Source of the DNA: an uncultured Methylococcaceae bacterium
Lineage (GTDB): Bacteria > Pseudomonadota > Gammaproteobacteria > Methylococcales > Methylomonadaceae
DNA: 35,178 nt
NCBI GenBank assembly: GCA_903945605.1
Contig: CAJAWH010000154.1
Location: forward strand, 1-35,178
Direction of reading: 5' to 3'
Shown here piece by piece: positions 1-8,410 of the stretch. Within the stretch, counting starts at the first letter, position 1, and each line of letters opens with the position of its first letter. The notes beneath the pieces were generated by a model. It was not told the origin of the DNA, did not search any database, and was given only the letters and a program-made list of their open reading frames with translations. The position numbers were made by a program, and so were the translations under genes.

Positions 1-192
1 AATCACTTACAAGCCGTTAAGGCATTAGAAAAAAATGGCTTTTGGGTGGCTCGCCAAGGCAAGCACATTGTGATGACCGATGGCAACCGGATTATCACCA
101 TTCCCCGCCATAATCCGGTCAATGCCATCACCATGGGCAACATTATCCGTGATTCGGGCATACCGTATGAAACCTTTAAACGACACTTGTAA
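1..192 (+). CDS. hicA: HicA-family mRNA interferase toxin, 5'-truncated by window edge
   Basis: An open frame enters from the left edge and runs 63 codons to a TAA at 190-192. The visible protein resembles HicA/YcfA toxins: an N-terminal helix with KALEKNGFWV, then RQGKHIVMTDG with the family's conserved Gly-x-His, then ITIPRHNPVNAITMGNIIRDSGI. HicA proteins are small dsRBD-like ribonucleases that cleave mRNA and are neutralised by HicB; the His is the catalytic residue in the family. Only a few N-terminal residues should be missing. No hicB follows: cas4 starts 19 bases downstream on the same strand, so a partner must be upstream, or the toxin is orphaned or co-opted by the cas operon. The family call comes from motif recognition; activity is not shown. 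Confidence 0.8.
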   Translation, partial: NHLQAVKALEKNGFWVARQGKHIVMTDGNRIITIPRHNPVNAITMGNIIRDSGIPYETFKRHL

Positions 193-211
193 CCCTAGTG
201 GTTGAGCCGCC

Positions 212-832
212 ATGTCCGAAGCCGTTTATCTGTCGCGTCTGCAACATTACCTGTACTGCCCGCGCCAATTCAGCCTGATTGAACTGGAGGCCGTGTGGGA
301 AGAAAACCAGTTTACCGCCGAAGGCCAAGTGCTGCACCAGCACGTCAACCAAGCGGGCCAGCAATCACGCGGGGCTATCCGCACGGTGCGGGCGCTGCGG
401 TTATCTGAAGAGGAATTGGGCATTGAAGGCGTGGCGGACGTGGTTGAATATCACCGCCAAGCCGATGGCTCAGAGATACCTTACCCTATCGAGTATAAGC
501 GCGGCAAACCCAAAACCCACCGTGCCGATGAGGTGCAATTGTGCGCCCAAGCCTTGTGTTTGGAAGCCATGTTGCAAACCAACGTACCCGAAGGTGCATT
601 GTTTTACGGCGAAGTCCGCCGTCGCCATAATGTGCCATTTGATGCAGAGCTACGGGCATTAACACAGCAAACCATTTTGGCCTGCCGTGCCATCATTGCC
701 AGCCAAACCACGCCCAAAGCGGTTTACCAAGCCAAAAAATGCCGCAATTGCTCGTTGATTGACGCTTGTCACCCACAAGATTTTACTAAATCAGCCAGCC
801 AATGGCTGGCAACCCAACTGGCAGAAAACTGA
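212..832 (+). CDS. cas4: CRISPR-associated exonuclease Cas4 (type I-C)
   Basis: A 206-residue RecB-like nuclease with an iron-sulfur cluster, which helps Cas1-Cas2 select and trim PAM-containing prespacers. The four expected cluster cysteines are present: C16 in YLYCPRQF and C177, C180 and C186 in CRNCSLIDAC. RecB-type catalytic residues are visible as D76 (GVADVVE), E94-x-K96 (PIEYKRGKP) and a following Q109 in DEVQLCAQ. The length is normal for I-C Cas4. The TGA stop overlaps the cas1 ATG by one base (TGATG at 830-834), so cas4 and cas1 are translationally coupled. The start at 212 gives the canonical N-terminus just before the YCPRQ motif. It lies 19 bases behind hicA, which suggests a shared transcript. 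Confidence 0.95.
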   Translation: MSEAVYLSRLQHYLYCPRQFSLIELEAVWEENQFTAEGQVLHQHVNQAGQQSRGAIRTVRALRLSEEELGIEGVADVVEYHRQADGSEIPYPIEYKRGKPKTHRADEVQLCAQALCLEAMLQTNVPEGALFYGEVRRRHNVPFDAELRALTQQTILACRAIIASQTTPKAVYQAKKCRNCSLIDACHPQDFTKSASQWLATQLAEN

Positions 833-1863
833 TGCGCCCTTTACGCAATGTCATTTACATCCAAACCCAAAATGCTTGGGTACATAAAGATAACGACAAT
901 CTGGTCATGAAGGTGGGGGATGAGACCAAGGCACGTATCCCTATCCATAAACTGCAAGGCTTAATTTGCTTTGGGCAAGTCACAATATCGCCTTATCTTA
1001 TGGCACATTGCGCCGAAAACGGCATCACTATCACTTATCTTAATATGTTCGGTAAGTTTTTGGCGCGGGTCGAGGGACCAATCAGCGGTAATGTTTTGTT
1101 GCGCCGCACCCAGCACCTGACCGGACACGACCCCGCCAGAAGCATCCCTATTGCCCGACTGATGCTGACCGGTAAGCTTTATAACCAACGCTATGTGCTA
1201 AGGCGTTATCTGCGCGATTACGGTGATAAAACGGACAACCACGCACTAAAAGACTTGGAAACTGCTGAAAAACGCTTGGCACGGTGTATGGAGCAGCTTA
1301 ACGAATGTCATAGCATTGATACGCTGATGGGGCGCGAGGGCGAGGCCGCACAAGTCTATTTTGGCGTGTTCCAGCAACTTATCCGCCAGCCCGACTTTAG
1401 TTTTGATGCCAGACGACGTAGGCCACCCACTGATCCGGTCAACGCGTTGCTATCATTTTGCTATACCTTGCTCATCCATGATTGCCGTTCTGCACTGGAA
1501 TCAACCGGACTTGACCCCGCCAGCGGCTTTTTGCACCAGCTCCGCAGCGGCAGACCTTCTTTAGCGTTAGATATGGTTGAAGAGTTCCGGCCTATGGTGG
1601 ACCGCTTTGTGCTGTCACTCATCAACAAACGCCAATTGCTTATCAAGGATTTTGAAACCGATAGCAACGGTGCTGTGATGCTAAAAGAAGAAGCCCGCCG
1701 CACCTTGCTGGCTGCTTGGCAAGACCGCAAACAAGACACGTTGTTGCATCGCTGGTTTGATGAAAACGTTCCGGTCGGCTTGTTGCCTTGGTTGCAAGCG
1801 CAAATTCTTGCCCGCCATTTAAGGGGCGACTGTGATAGCTATGTGCCATTTTTATGGAAGTGA
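832..1863 (+). CDS. cas1: CRISPR-associated endonuclease Cas1 (type I-C)
   Basis: The metal-dependent integrase subunit that inserts new spacers into the array as a complex with Cas2. The ATG at 832 is preferred over an in-frame ATG at 802 because it overlaps the cas4 stop and gives the usual I-C N-terminus MRPLRNVIYIQT (343 residues). Conserved metal ligands are visible: E169 in MGREGEAA, H235 in SGFLHQLRSGRPSLALD and E250 in MVEEFRP. The fold order is typical, with an N-terminal beta domain to about residue 90 and a helical catalytic domain after it. No frameshift or key substitution is seen. cas2 begins 10 bases after the stop. The protein looks fully functional. Confidence 0.96.
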   Translation: MRPLRNVIYIQTQNAWVHKDNDNLVMKVGDETKARIPIHKLQGLICFGQVTISPYLMAHCAENGITITYLNMFGKFLARVEGPISGNVLLRRTQHLTGHDPARSIPIARLMLTGKLYNQRYVLRRYLRDYGDKTDNHALKDLETAEKRLARCMEQLNECHSIDTLMGREGEAAQVYFGVFQQLIRQPDFSFDARRRRPPTDPVNALLSFCYTLLIHDCRSALESTGLDPASGFLHQLRSGRPSLALDMVEEFRPMVDRFVLSLINKRQLLIKDFETDSNGAVMLKEEARRTLLAAWQDRKQDTLLHRWFDENVPVGLLPWLQAQILARHLRGDCDSYVPFLWK

Positions 1864-1873
1864 GTTTACCACC

Positions 1874-2164
1874 ATGATGATCTTAGTGACTTACGATGTC
1901 AGTTTTAAAACTGAAACCGGCCCTAAACGCTTGAGGCGAATAGCGAAACTCTGTCAGGTTTACGGTCAGCGGGTGCAATATTCGGTGTTTGAGGTAGAGG
2001 TGGATATGGCGCAATGGACACAATTGAAGGATGCGCTAATAAAAAACATGGATGAAGAGGAAGATAGTTTACGGTTTTACTACCTTGGCAATAATTGGGA
2101 ACGGCGAGTGGAGCATATTGGCGCAAAAAAACCATTGGACTTAAATCGGTTGTTATTGATGTAG
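1874..2164 (+). CDS. cas2: CRISPR-associated endoribonuclease Cas2 (type I-C)
   Basis: A 96-residue ferredoxin-fold protein that forms the central dimer of the Cas1-Cas2 integrase. It begins MMILVTYDVSFKT with the conserved beta1-strand Asp (YDV), continues with GPKRLRRIAKLCQVYGQRVQYSVFEVE and ends in the usual I-C tail. Two adjacent ATG codons (1874 and 1877) are possible starts; a longer in-frame start at 1832 would overlap cas1 and add non-family residues. It is the last gene of the cas4-cas1-cas2 unit, with the leader and array immediately downstream on the same strand. Confidence 0.95.
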   Translation: MMILVTYDVSFKTETGPKRLRRIAKLCQVYGQRVQYSVFEVEVDMAQWTQLKDALIKNMDEEEDSLRFYYLGNNWERRVEHIGAKKPLDLNRLLLM

Positions 2165-2341
2165 TGCGAACCCTAAGCAAGCATGAAAACAAGCAGGCTT
2201 TCGCAGCATTAGCAACCCATTGATTTTATATGGGCTTTGTTTTTGTCGATTACAGGATTATAATAAAAAAGGCATTTGCCTTAATAGATTCGCATATAAA
2301 AGCGTTTTTCTGCTTTGTATTCAAAATGTTAAGTTAATGCT
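2165..2341 (+). promoter_or_regulatory. CRISPR leader with candidate array promoter
   Basis: 177 AT-rich bases lie between the cas2 stop and the first repeat, the position of the leader in type I-C loci. A candidate sigma-70 promoter consists of TTGTTT at 2237-2242, a 16-base spacer and TATAAT at 2259-2264. Transcription would start near 2271, about 70 bases before the first repeat, and run through the array. The leader role is inferred from position and composition; new spacers are expected to be added at the 2342 side. Confidence 0.65.
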
Positions 2342-4708
2342 GTCGCGTCCCCCGTGGGCGCGTGGATTGAAACCAACAATTGCCGAGATACCATACATTG
2401 CCGCGCGTCGCGTCCCCCGTGGGCGCGTGGATTGAAACGGAGTTTAGTTGATGGCGGGCAATAATCAGGTTGTCGCGTCCCCCGTGGGCGCGTGGATTGA
2501 AACATAAAATCCGTCCAACCTAAAAATTAAAAATCGTCGCGTCCCCCGTGGGCGCGTGGATTGAAACGGCTATAACGTTGCCGGTACAGCCACGGCCCAG
2601 GTCGCGTCCCCCGTGGGCGCGTGGATTGAAACTTGTCGTGCAGCAGTTTGAGGCACTGTTTGAGCGTCGCGTCCCCCGTGGGCGCGTGGATTGAAACAAT
2701 CAAAAGTGTTAAATCAACTGCATCCACAAGTCGCGTCCCCCGTGGGCGCGTGGATTGAAACAGGCCGAACATGAACAACGGTTAAAAGAACAGGGTCGCG
2801 TCCCCCGTGGGCGCGTGGATTGAAACGTTTACCCCAGCAATCACGGCTTTATATAATGGTCGCGTCCCCCGTGGGCGCGTGGATTGAAACGATAGCGTCC
2901 ACCATGCTGAAGCATCGTAATAGCGTCGCGTCCCCCGTGGGCGCGTGGATTGAAACAAGTGCGGGAGCACCATTAAACCAAACTGAAAGTCGCGTCCCCC
3001 GTGGGCGCGTGGATTGAAACCCTGTCACCCGCCTCGTATTGCTGCCACGCTCGTCGCGTCCCCCGTGGGCGCGTGGATTGAAACACTGTAATTTTCCAGC
3101 TCGGTTTCTAGCGCATGTCGCGTCCCCCGTGGGCGCGTGGATTGAAACCTGAAAGTCGGTGTGCTTGGCGTGTCAGACAACGTCGCGTCCCCCGTGGGCG
3201 CGTGGATTGAAACATGATGTCAACGATTAAATTAAAATAATTTTTGGTCGCGTCCCCCGTGGGCGCGTGGATTGAAACATCTGCTCAATATGCAAATATG
3301 TTAACGGATGCTCGTCGCGTCCCCCGTGGGCGCGTGGATTGAAACTTGAACTTCAAAACGCTCATTTGGCTTGTTGCTGTCGCGTCCCCCGTGGGCGCGT
3401 GGATTGAAACCAGCAGCGGCGGGTTGACTTTAGGGGCTATGCCGTCGCGTCCCCCGTGGGCGCGTGGATTGAAACCCTTAGTCAAAGCCACTGCCCGTGC
3501 AGTGACGTGTCGCGTCCCCCGTGGGCGCGTGGATTGAAACACGCTTGCAATGCTCATGTAGCACCTCCGCGCTAGTCGCGTCCCCCGTGGGCGCGTGGAT
3601 TGAAACAGACACATTTACGCCCAAAACCTGCTGCTGCGCTGTCGCGTCCCCCGTGGGCGCGTGGATTGAAACATTGCGGAGTTCGGTTTTGCGGAGTATG
3701 TCATGTCGCGTCCCCCGTGGGCGCGTGGATTGAAACTACCTGAATCGTGCCGCTATCCTTCATTGCCCAGTCGCGTCCCCCGTGGGCGCGTGGATTGAAA
3801 CCCGCATGTTGGCCGCTTCATCAAACACAATCAGGTCGCGTCCCCCGTGGGCGCGTGGATTGAAACCTCCGTGCAAAAATTGCACATCAAAAACGGGTTA
3901 GTCGCGTCCCCCGTGGGCGCGTGGATTGAAACAGTCAGCAAAACCGCCGCCTGATTCTGTGCGTGTCGCGTCCCCCGTGGGCGCGTGGATTGAAACACTG
4001 CATCAGCGGGTGAAAGATTGGTTATGATGTCGCGTCCCCCGTGGGCGCGTGGATTGAAACGCACGATATTAAATATCTGAATTGTGAAACGCGCGTCGCG
4101 TCCCCCGTGGGCGCGTGGATTGAAACCATTAGCCTTGTTTCCTTATAGCTTTTCTATAAGGTCGCGTCCCCCGTGGGCGCGTGGATTGAAACCCCTACCC
4201 GTATAAACAGGTTTGGGAAAACCATGTCGCGTCCCCCGTGGGCGCGTGGATTGAAACCATAAAAATCCTAAAAAAACGCCCGCACAAAGCGTCGCGTCCC
4301 CCGTGGGCGCGTGGATTGAAACTGTGCATCGTATTGCGTTTCGGGAGGCGGTGGGTCGCGTCCCCCGTGGGCGCGTGGATTGAAACCTTGGAAACAGATT
4401 TTTAAACCTGCCACCAAGTCGCGTCCCCCGTGGGCGCGTGGATTGAAACTGTCAATCTGCCGTATTGCAGCCCCCGGTGTCGGTCGCGTCCCCCGTGGGC
4501 GCGTGGATTGAAACAAGTTCGCACGGGCGGCGGCCTGCATTTGCAAGTGTCGCGTCCCCCGTGGGCGCGTGGATTGAAACCGTGCGGCATGGGTGCTGTT
4601 AGCCCAGAAGCTGTCGCGTCCCCCGTGGGCGCGTGGATTGAAACCGCGTTTGCATTGATGATGTCGCGCTCTGAGAGTCGCGTCCCCCGTGGGCGCGTGG
4701 ATTGAAAC
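2342..4708 (+). CRISPR. Type I-C CRISPR array, 37 repeats and 36 spacers
   Basis: The repeat is 32 bases, beginning GTCGCGTCC and ending GGGCGCGTGGATTGAAAC, i.e. the I-C repeat type with the ATTGAAAC 3' handle. Copies start at 2342, 2407, 2472, 2536, 2601, 2666, 2730, 2795, 2859, 2925, 2989, 3053, 3117, 3182, 3247, 3314, 3379, 3444, 3509, 3575, 3641, 3705, 3770, 3835, 3901, 3965, 4029, 4095, 4161, 4226, 4291, 4355, 4418, 4483, 4549, 4613 and 4677. By eye all copies are identical, including the last. Spacers are 31-35 bases. The crRNA stem would be CGCGTCC/GGGCGCG with one U-G wobble and a CCCGT loop, the structure cut by Cas5c in I-C systems. I noticed no duplicated spacers but could not compare all pairs exhaustively. 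Confidence 0.99.
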
Positions 4709-4771
4709 TGTTAGCGGATTGTTAGCCAATAAAACGTTGGAACAATGGCAGCAGGACTATTGCCACTGCCT

Positions 4772-5875
4772 TCAAACCAAATAACCATAGCGTTTAAGCC
4801 GATGCCTTAGGATATTACGGCTAATGCCGAGCAAGCGCCCTGTTTGCACTTGGTTTTTTTCGCAGTATTCATAAGCTGTCCTAATGATGGCCTGTTCCAG
4901 TGTGTCAAACAGATTGTCTTGGGGGAGTTCATATAAATCGGTCAATGCCTTTTCCAAGTTCCACAGCGAAGCGGCGGTTGATGAGGGGCGCTGTGCGTGT
5001 TTGGAATAGGACACGAAGAAATTGGGGTTTAAGTGCAAATCATCCGCTTTAATTGCATCCCCTTTGCAAATGAGTAAGGCATGATGGATGATATTTTCCA
5101 ATTCCCTAATATTGCCGGGCCAGGCGTAGCCCAATAGGGCTTGCTCCGCCTCTGCACTTAAATGAATGCTGTCCAGTTTCATGCGGCCGCAATAGCGTTT
5201 CAGAAAATGGTTCGCCAAAGGCAGAATGTCCCCGGCACGTTCTTTTAGCGGCAACAAGCTGAGTGCTGCCACATTTAGCCGGTAGTACAAATCTTCACGG
5301 AAATGGCCCGCTTGCACGGCTTCCGCCAAATTGACATTGGTTGCCGCAACCACCCTGACATCAATAGGGATAGTGGTTCTGGCACCCAAACGCACCACTT
5401 CTTGTTCCTGCAAGACGCGAAGTATTTTGACTTGTGCCGACAAGGGCAAATCGCCAATTTCATCCAGAAACAAAGTGCCGCCATTAGCGGCTTCAAACCA
5501 GCCACTACGCGCATTCAAAGCGCCTGTGAACGCGCCTTTTTCATGACCGAACAACTCGCTTTCCACTAATGATTCTGATATTGCGCCGCAGTTGACGGCA
5601 ATAAATGGTGCATCTTTGCGGTGGCTCAAGTTATGCACCTGACGGGCCACCAGTTCTTTGCCGGTGCCAGTCTCGCCAATAATCAATACCGTTGCATCGC
5701 TAGGGGCAATACGTTCTATATAAGCCAGCAGGCGCAACGAGGCGGGATCATGGAACACCAATGCTGTGGCTCTAATTGAAAGCGCATGTGAACTCAGATT
5801 AGGTAAGGTAATCAATGGTTCGCTCTGAAAATTAGAGCTGAGTCCGGCACTGGTCAAATTATGGTTATCAATCAT
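4772..5875 (-). CDS. SfnR-like sigma-54-dependent transcriptional activator
   Basis: A 367-residue bacterial enhancer-binding protein of the NtrC class. It has a short N-terminus (about 40 residues) with no receiver domain. The AAA+ domain spans about 35-270: Walker A GETGTGKE at 67-74, the sigma-54 contact loop GAFTGA at 114-119, Walker [14 protein letters not shown] at 132-144, and REDLYYRLN with the arginine fingers near 193-200. A Fis-type helix-turn-helix follows at about 326-364 ([19 protein letters not shown]). Sequence and architecture closely resemble SfnR, the activator of dimethylsulfone and alkanesulfonate use in Pseudomonas. Lacking a receiver, it is probably controlled by its own expression level or a partner. 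It is divergent from the secreted protein at 6334, which carries a sigma-54 promoter and is the obvious target. Specific function unproven. Confidence 0.85.
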   Translation of the reverse strand: MIDNHNLTSAGLSSNFQSEPLITLPNLSSHALSIRATALVFHDPASLRLLAYIERIAPSDATVLIIGETGTGKELVARQVHNLSHRKDAPFIAVNCGAISESLVESELFGHEKGAFTGALNARSGWFEAANGGTLFLDEIGDLPLSAQVKILRVLQEQEVVRLGARTTIPIDVRVVAATNVNLAEAVQAGHFREDLYYRLNVAALSLLPLKERAGDILPLANHFLKRYCGRMKLDSIHLSAEAEQALLGYAWPGNIRELENIIHHALLICKGDAIKADDLHLNPNFFVSYSKHAQRPSSTAASLWNLEKALTDLYELPQDNLFDTLEQAIIRTAYEYCEKNQVQTGRLLGISRNILRHRLKRYGYLV

Positions 5876-6240
5876 TTGTGAATGTAGTTGTAAAAACCCT
5901 TGCCACTAGGCGGCAAGCGGGTTTAAAAACGGGACGTGTCCAACACAGGCTGTCAGCAAACACATGACAATCTGAAGCACGCATTTTAAAGGGGGATTGT
6001 GTCTTTGCCAGAAGTCTATCAGACGGCTTGGCAACACATTAATGATATATTTTGATACTGCTATCTAATTTATAGATTTAAATTTTTTAAATGAACTATT
6101 AATTAGCTTTATGGCTGGGGCAGGGGGCTTAACCTTGACATTACTGTTGTTATAGCAGCACAGCAGCAACAGCAATTGTTTGCCGGTACGCAGAAAATTT
6201 AAAGGGCGGTGAATAAGTAATATATAAATCATGTGGTTAT
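5876..6240. other. Divergent intergenic region with nested dyad
   Basis: No gene is supported here; the small minus-strand ORF at 6065-6289 has no family features and overlaps the promoter. The region is AT-rich around 6050-6110, where the promoter of the minus-strand regulator may lie. A nested inverted repeat lies at 6005-6034: TTGCCA (6005-6010) pairs with TGGCAA (6029-6034) and encloses GTCT-ATC-AGAC (6014-6024). Its centre is about 250 bases upstream of the predicted sigma-54 start site, a plausible distance for an enhancer bound by the SfnR-like activator. The binding role is inference. Confidence 0.4.
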
Positions 6241-6243
6241 ATT

Positions 6244-6261
6244 TTGGCACAGGAAGTGCAA
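6244..6261 (+). promoter_or_regulatory. Sigma-54 (-24/-12) promoter
   Basis: TTGGCAC (6244-6250) and GTGCA (6256-6260) match the sigma-54 consensus TGGCACG-N4-TTGCA, differing by A for G after the -24 block and G for T in the -12 block. The invariant GG (6246-6247) and GC (6258-6259) have exactly the required 12-base step. Transcription should start near 6271, about 60 bases before the ATG at 6334. A CCGATT-C-AATCGG dyad (6274-6286) falls in the resulting 5' leader. The sigma-54 activator gene next door strengthens the call. Confidence 0.75.
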
Positions 6262-6333
6262 TAACTGAAGTGACCGATTCAATCGGCATTTTTCAGTTTT
6301 ACTGCACTTTACAAACATCAAAAGGTACCTATC

Positions 6334-8040
6334 ATGAAAAAATTAAATACTCTCGCAGCGGCTGTTGCACTGGCGGTCGGATCACAAGGTGCCTATGCAC
6401 TGACTCCTTGGGCAAACGGCACTCCAGACTTGGTTGTTTATACCTCAGGTGGTGCGGCGCAAGATAAAGCTTACGCACAAGTTATCAATGATGTTTTGGC
6501 TACATCCGGTTCAGTGGATGTCTTTGCGGATGTTGACCCTGCTGACCCAACCCAAACAGTGGGTGCCCGCTGGACGGCTTATTATTTTACCGGTAGCTCA
6601 ACATTGCCTTCAGGTTTGGCAGGCAAAAAAATCTTGCTGGAAAAACGTATTTACGGTGCGGCAGGCTATGGCTTAGTGCCCCTGCTGGCTGGCAGCGGCA
6701 GTGCTGGCTTGCCTATTGAGCATTTGCTTGTGGCTGGCACAACGGCAGCCCAGTGGGTGGCCAATGGCACACAAAGCTGGAAACAAACCATTTCTAGCAC
6801 GAATGCCACCACTTATCTGACCCATGTGGTTTCTGATGCCGGTTTCTTAGGTGTCGATCCTAGCATTCTGCTGAAACCAGGCACTATCAATTACCCGACT
6901 CCAGTTAACCAGGTTTCAACTGGCACACCTGATGGCAGTACCGGCAGTGTGACTTGGCCAACTAACTTGACTGCAGTGCCTTCAACTGGCAACGCCGCCT
7001 TTACCGTATTGTCAACCGGTGGTCTGGTTTATGGCGTTGCTGTCACCCAAGATTTATATAAAGTGTTGCAAGCGGCAGAAAAGCGGGCAGGCAAATTGCC
7101 TAGCACCGTCACTATTGGGGCTTACGACGAAGCCAGCTTGCCCAGTCTTAGCCGCAACATCTTGGCCTCGATAATTTCAGGTAAGGTGGGCGCATGGGAT
7201 CAGATTAAAATTGTTGACACCACTGCCGGCAATACTGTCAAGACTTTGCTGGATCCTAGCATTTTGAGCGATGCGGGCGTAACTGCACCTTTTGTATCAC
7301 AGACTACCGGCAAAACCCCTATTGCTGTGGGTAACCGCAACAACGGCGCAGCCGTTGGCGCAGTGGCTTATGCGGCATTGCTCAACTACCCTAGCGTTGC
7401 CAATTCATTTGCACCTGCCACCGCTGTGCCTAATGACCAGCCGGATGAAGATGCCAGCTTGCCTATCGTTAAACAACCCAACGGCACAACCGATACCGGT
7501 AACTTGTTAAAAGACTGGCAAAACGGCACTAACTTGACCGGTTATAACAATGTTAAAAGTGGTTCTGGCTATGCAAACCGTTGGGGTATCGCCATTAACA
7601 ATGCGGGCGGCAACACTAAGGTGACTGCCGCAGGCACTGGTGGTGACCCTTGGCGTTATATCAAGATTGATGACTATGCCCCTACTATTGCAAACGTTGC
7701 ATCTGCTGATTACCCACTTTGGGCAGAAGGCACCTTTATTTTCCGTACCGCCAAAGCAAGCGACAAACAATGGGCCAACAAAGTCAATCTGTTCACAGCC
7801 TTGGCTAATGCATTGGGAAGCCCTACAGTTGCCAACGAAGTCAATACCAACCAAGCTTGGGGTGCAACAGGTATTTTTGCCACTACTGCTGACCCACGTG
7901 GCTTTACTGCCAGCATCCCATTCAACAGTGCTAGCCCTGTAGTGCCGTTGACCCACAAAAATGGCGGTTCAACCCATACTGATATTGTCCCTGTTGCCAA
8001 CCCTAATTCAAGCGGCGGGCTGGCTTTGCAATTGAAATAA
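6334..8040 (+). CDS. Secreted periplasmic-binding-protein-like protein of unknown function
   Basis: A 568-residue protein with a clear Sec signal peptide: a KK N-terminus, an Ala/Val/Leu core and an AYA cleavage site after residue 22. The mature part begins LTPWANGTPDLVVYTSGGAAQDKAYA and has segments reminiscent of PstS-type (type 2) solute-binding proteins: a first-strand LVVYTSGG, a hinge-like LVYGVAVTQDLYKVL, and LSRNILASIISGKVGAWDQI, which recalls the ISGK-W motif of phosphate-binding proteins. It is rich in Ala, Gly, Thr and Asn, and no transporter permease or ATPase gene is nearby. It is transcribed from a predicted sigma-54 promoter under the divergent SfnR-like activator and ends at a strong terminator, so it is a one-gene unit. 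The ligand is unknown. It could be a free-standing scavenging or surface protein; the binding-fold assignment is tentative. Confidence 0.7.
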   Translation: MKKLNTLAAAVALAVGSQGAYALTPWANGTPDLVVYTSGGAAQDKAYAQVINDVLATSGSVDVFADVDPADPTQTVGARWTAYYFTGSSTLPSGLAGKKILLEKRIYGAAGYGLVPLLAGSGSAGLPIEHLLVAGTTAAQWVANGTQSWKQTISSTNATTYLTHVVSDAGFLGVDPSILLKPGTINYPTPVNQVSTGTPDGSTGSVTWPTNLTAVPSTGNAAFTVLSTGGLVYGVAVTQDLYKVLQAAEKRAGKLPSTVTIGAYDEASLPSLSRNILASIISGKVGAWDQIKIVDTTAGNTVKTLLDPSILSDAGVTAPFVSQTTGKTPIAVGNRNNGAAVGAVAYAALLNYPSVANSFAPATAVPNDQPDEDASLPIVKQPNGTTDTGNLLKDWQNGTNLTGYNNVKSGSGYANRWGIAINNAGGNTKVTAAGTGGDPWRYIKIDDYAPTIANVASADYPLWAEGTFIFRTAKASDKQWANKVNLFTALANALGSPTVANEVNTNQAWGATGIFATTADPRGFTASIPFNSASPVVPLTHKNGGSTHTDIVPVANPNSSGGLALQLK

Positions 8041-8066
8041 GCTGAATTTTACGCTATCCTACCCAG

Positions 8067-8106
8067 TGCTGGACAACTAGCAAGTCTTTAGTCCAGCATT
8101 TTTTTC
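8067..8106 (+). terminator. Rho-independent terminator after the secreted protein
   Basis: TGCTGGAC (8067-8074) and GTCCAGCA (8091-8098) form a perfect 8-base-pair stem with a 16-base loop, followed by a run of eight T (8099-8106). It begins 26 bases after the stop at 8040 and ends the sigma-54-driven single-gene transcript. Confidence 0.85.
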
Positions 8107-8410
8107 TGCATTACGCTGCAATGGCGAAAACCTTTGAGAGGGCTAAGGATTACATTCGGAAAAGGATTTCCTCCCCAACCTCCCTTGCCACTTTGTTCCA
8201 ATAGTGGCTAATACGTCGCCAATAGCCTACAATGCTCGGTTTACTCTGCCAGGCTATATGCCCCTCCATCATTGAACGCCTGTTTGCATATCCTGCCATG
8301 CTTGATGATTTTTATGGCGATATAACTCCAATAAACAGCTACAATCTTCAAAAATCACTTGGTGTTGTCAGTACAGCAGGCCGATAATAAGAGCCAAAAA
8401 GGAATAGCGC
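8107..8410. other. Non-coding spacer with candidate promoter for the small gene
   Basis: About 300 bases with no supported gene. A small dyad GGAAA-AGGA-TTTCC lies at 8158-8171. Near the right end, TTGGTG (8359-8364), an 18-base spacer and GATAAT (8383-8388) form a moderate sigma-70 promoter candidate that would start transcription just upstream of the ATG at 8411. A GGA at 8401-8403 could be part of its ribosome binding site. Nothing else stands out. Confidence 0.35.

Noticed and set aside
2527-4729. Long open frames on both strands through the CRISPR array with repeated peptides such as FQSTRPRGTR, VSIHAPTGDAT and ASPVGAWIET
   Set aside because: They are translations of the 32-base repeat in different frames, a well-known annotation artefact.
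6150-6178. CAG/CAA-rich run resembling a trinucleotide repeat
   Set aside because: It is irregular and short, not a true tandem repeat.
6065-6289. Minus-strand 74-codon frame upstream of the secreted protein
   Set aside because: It overlaps the sigma-54 promoter, is AT-driven and shows no recognisable features.
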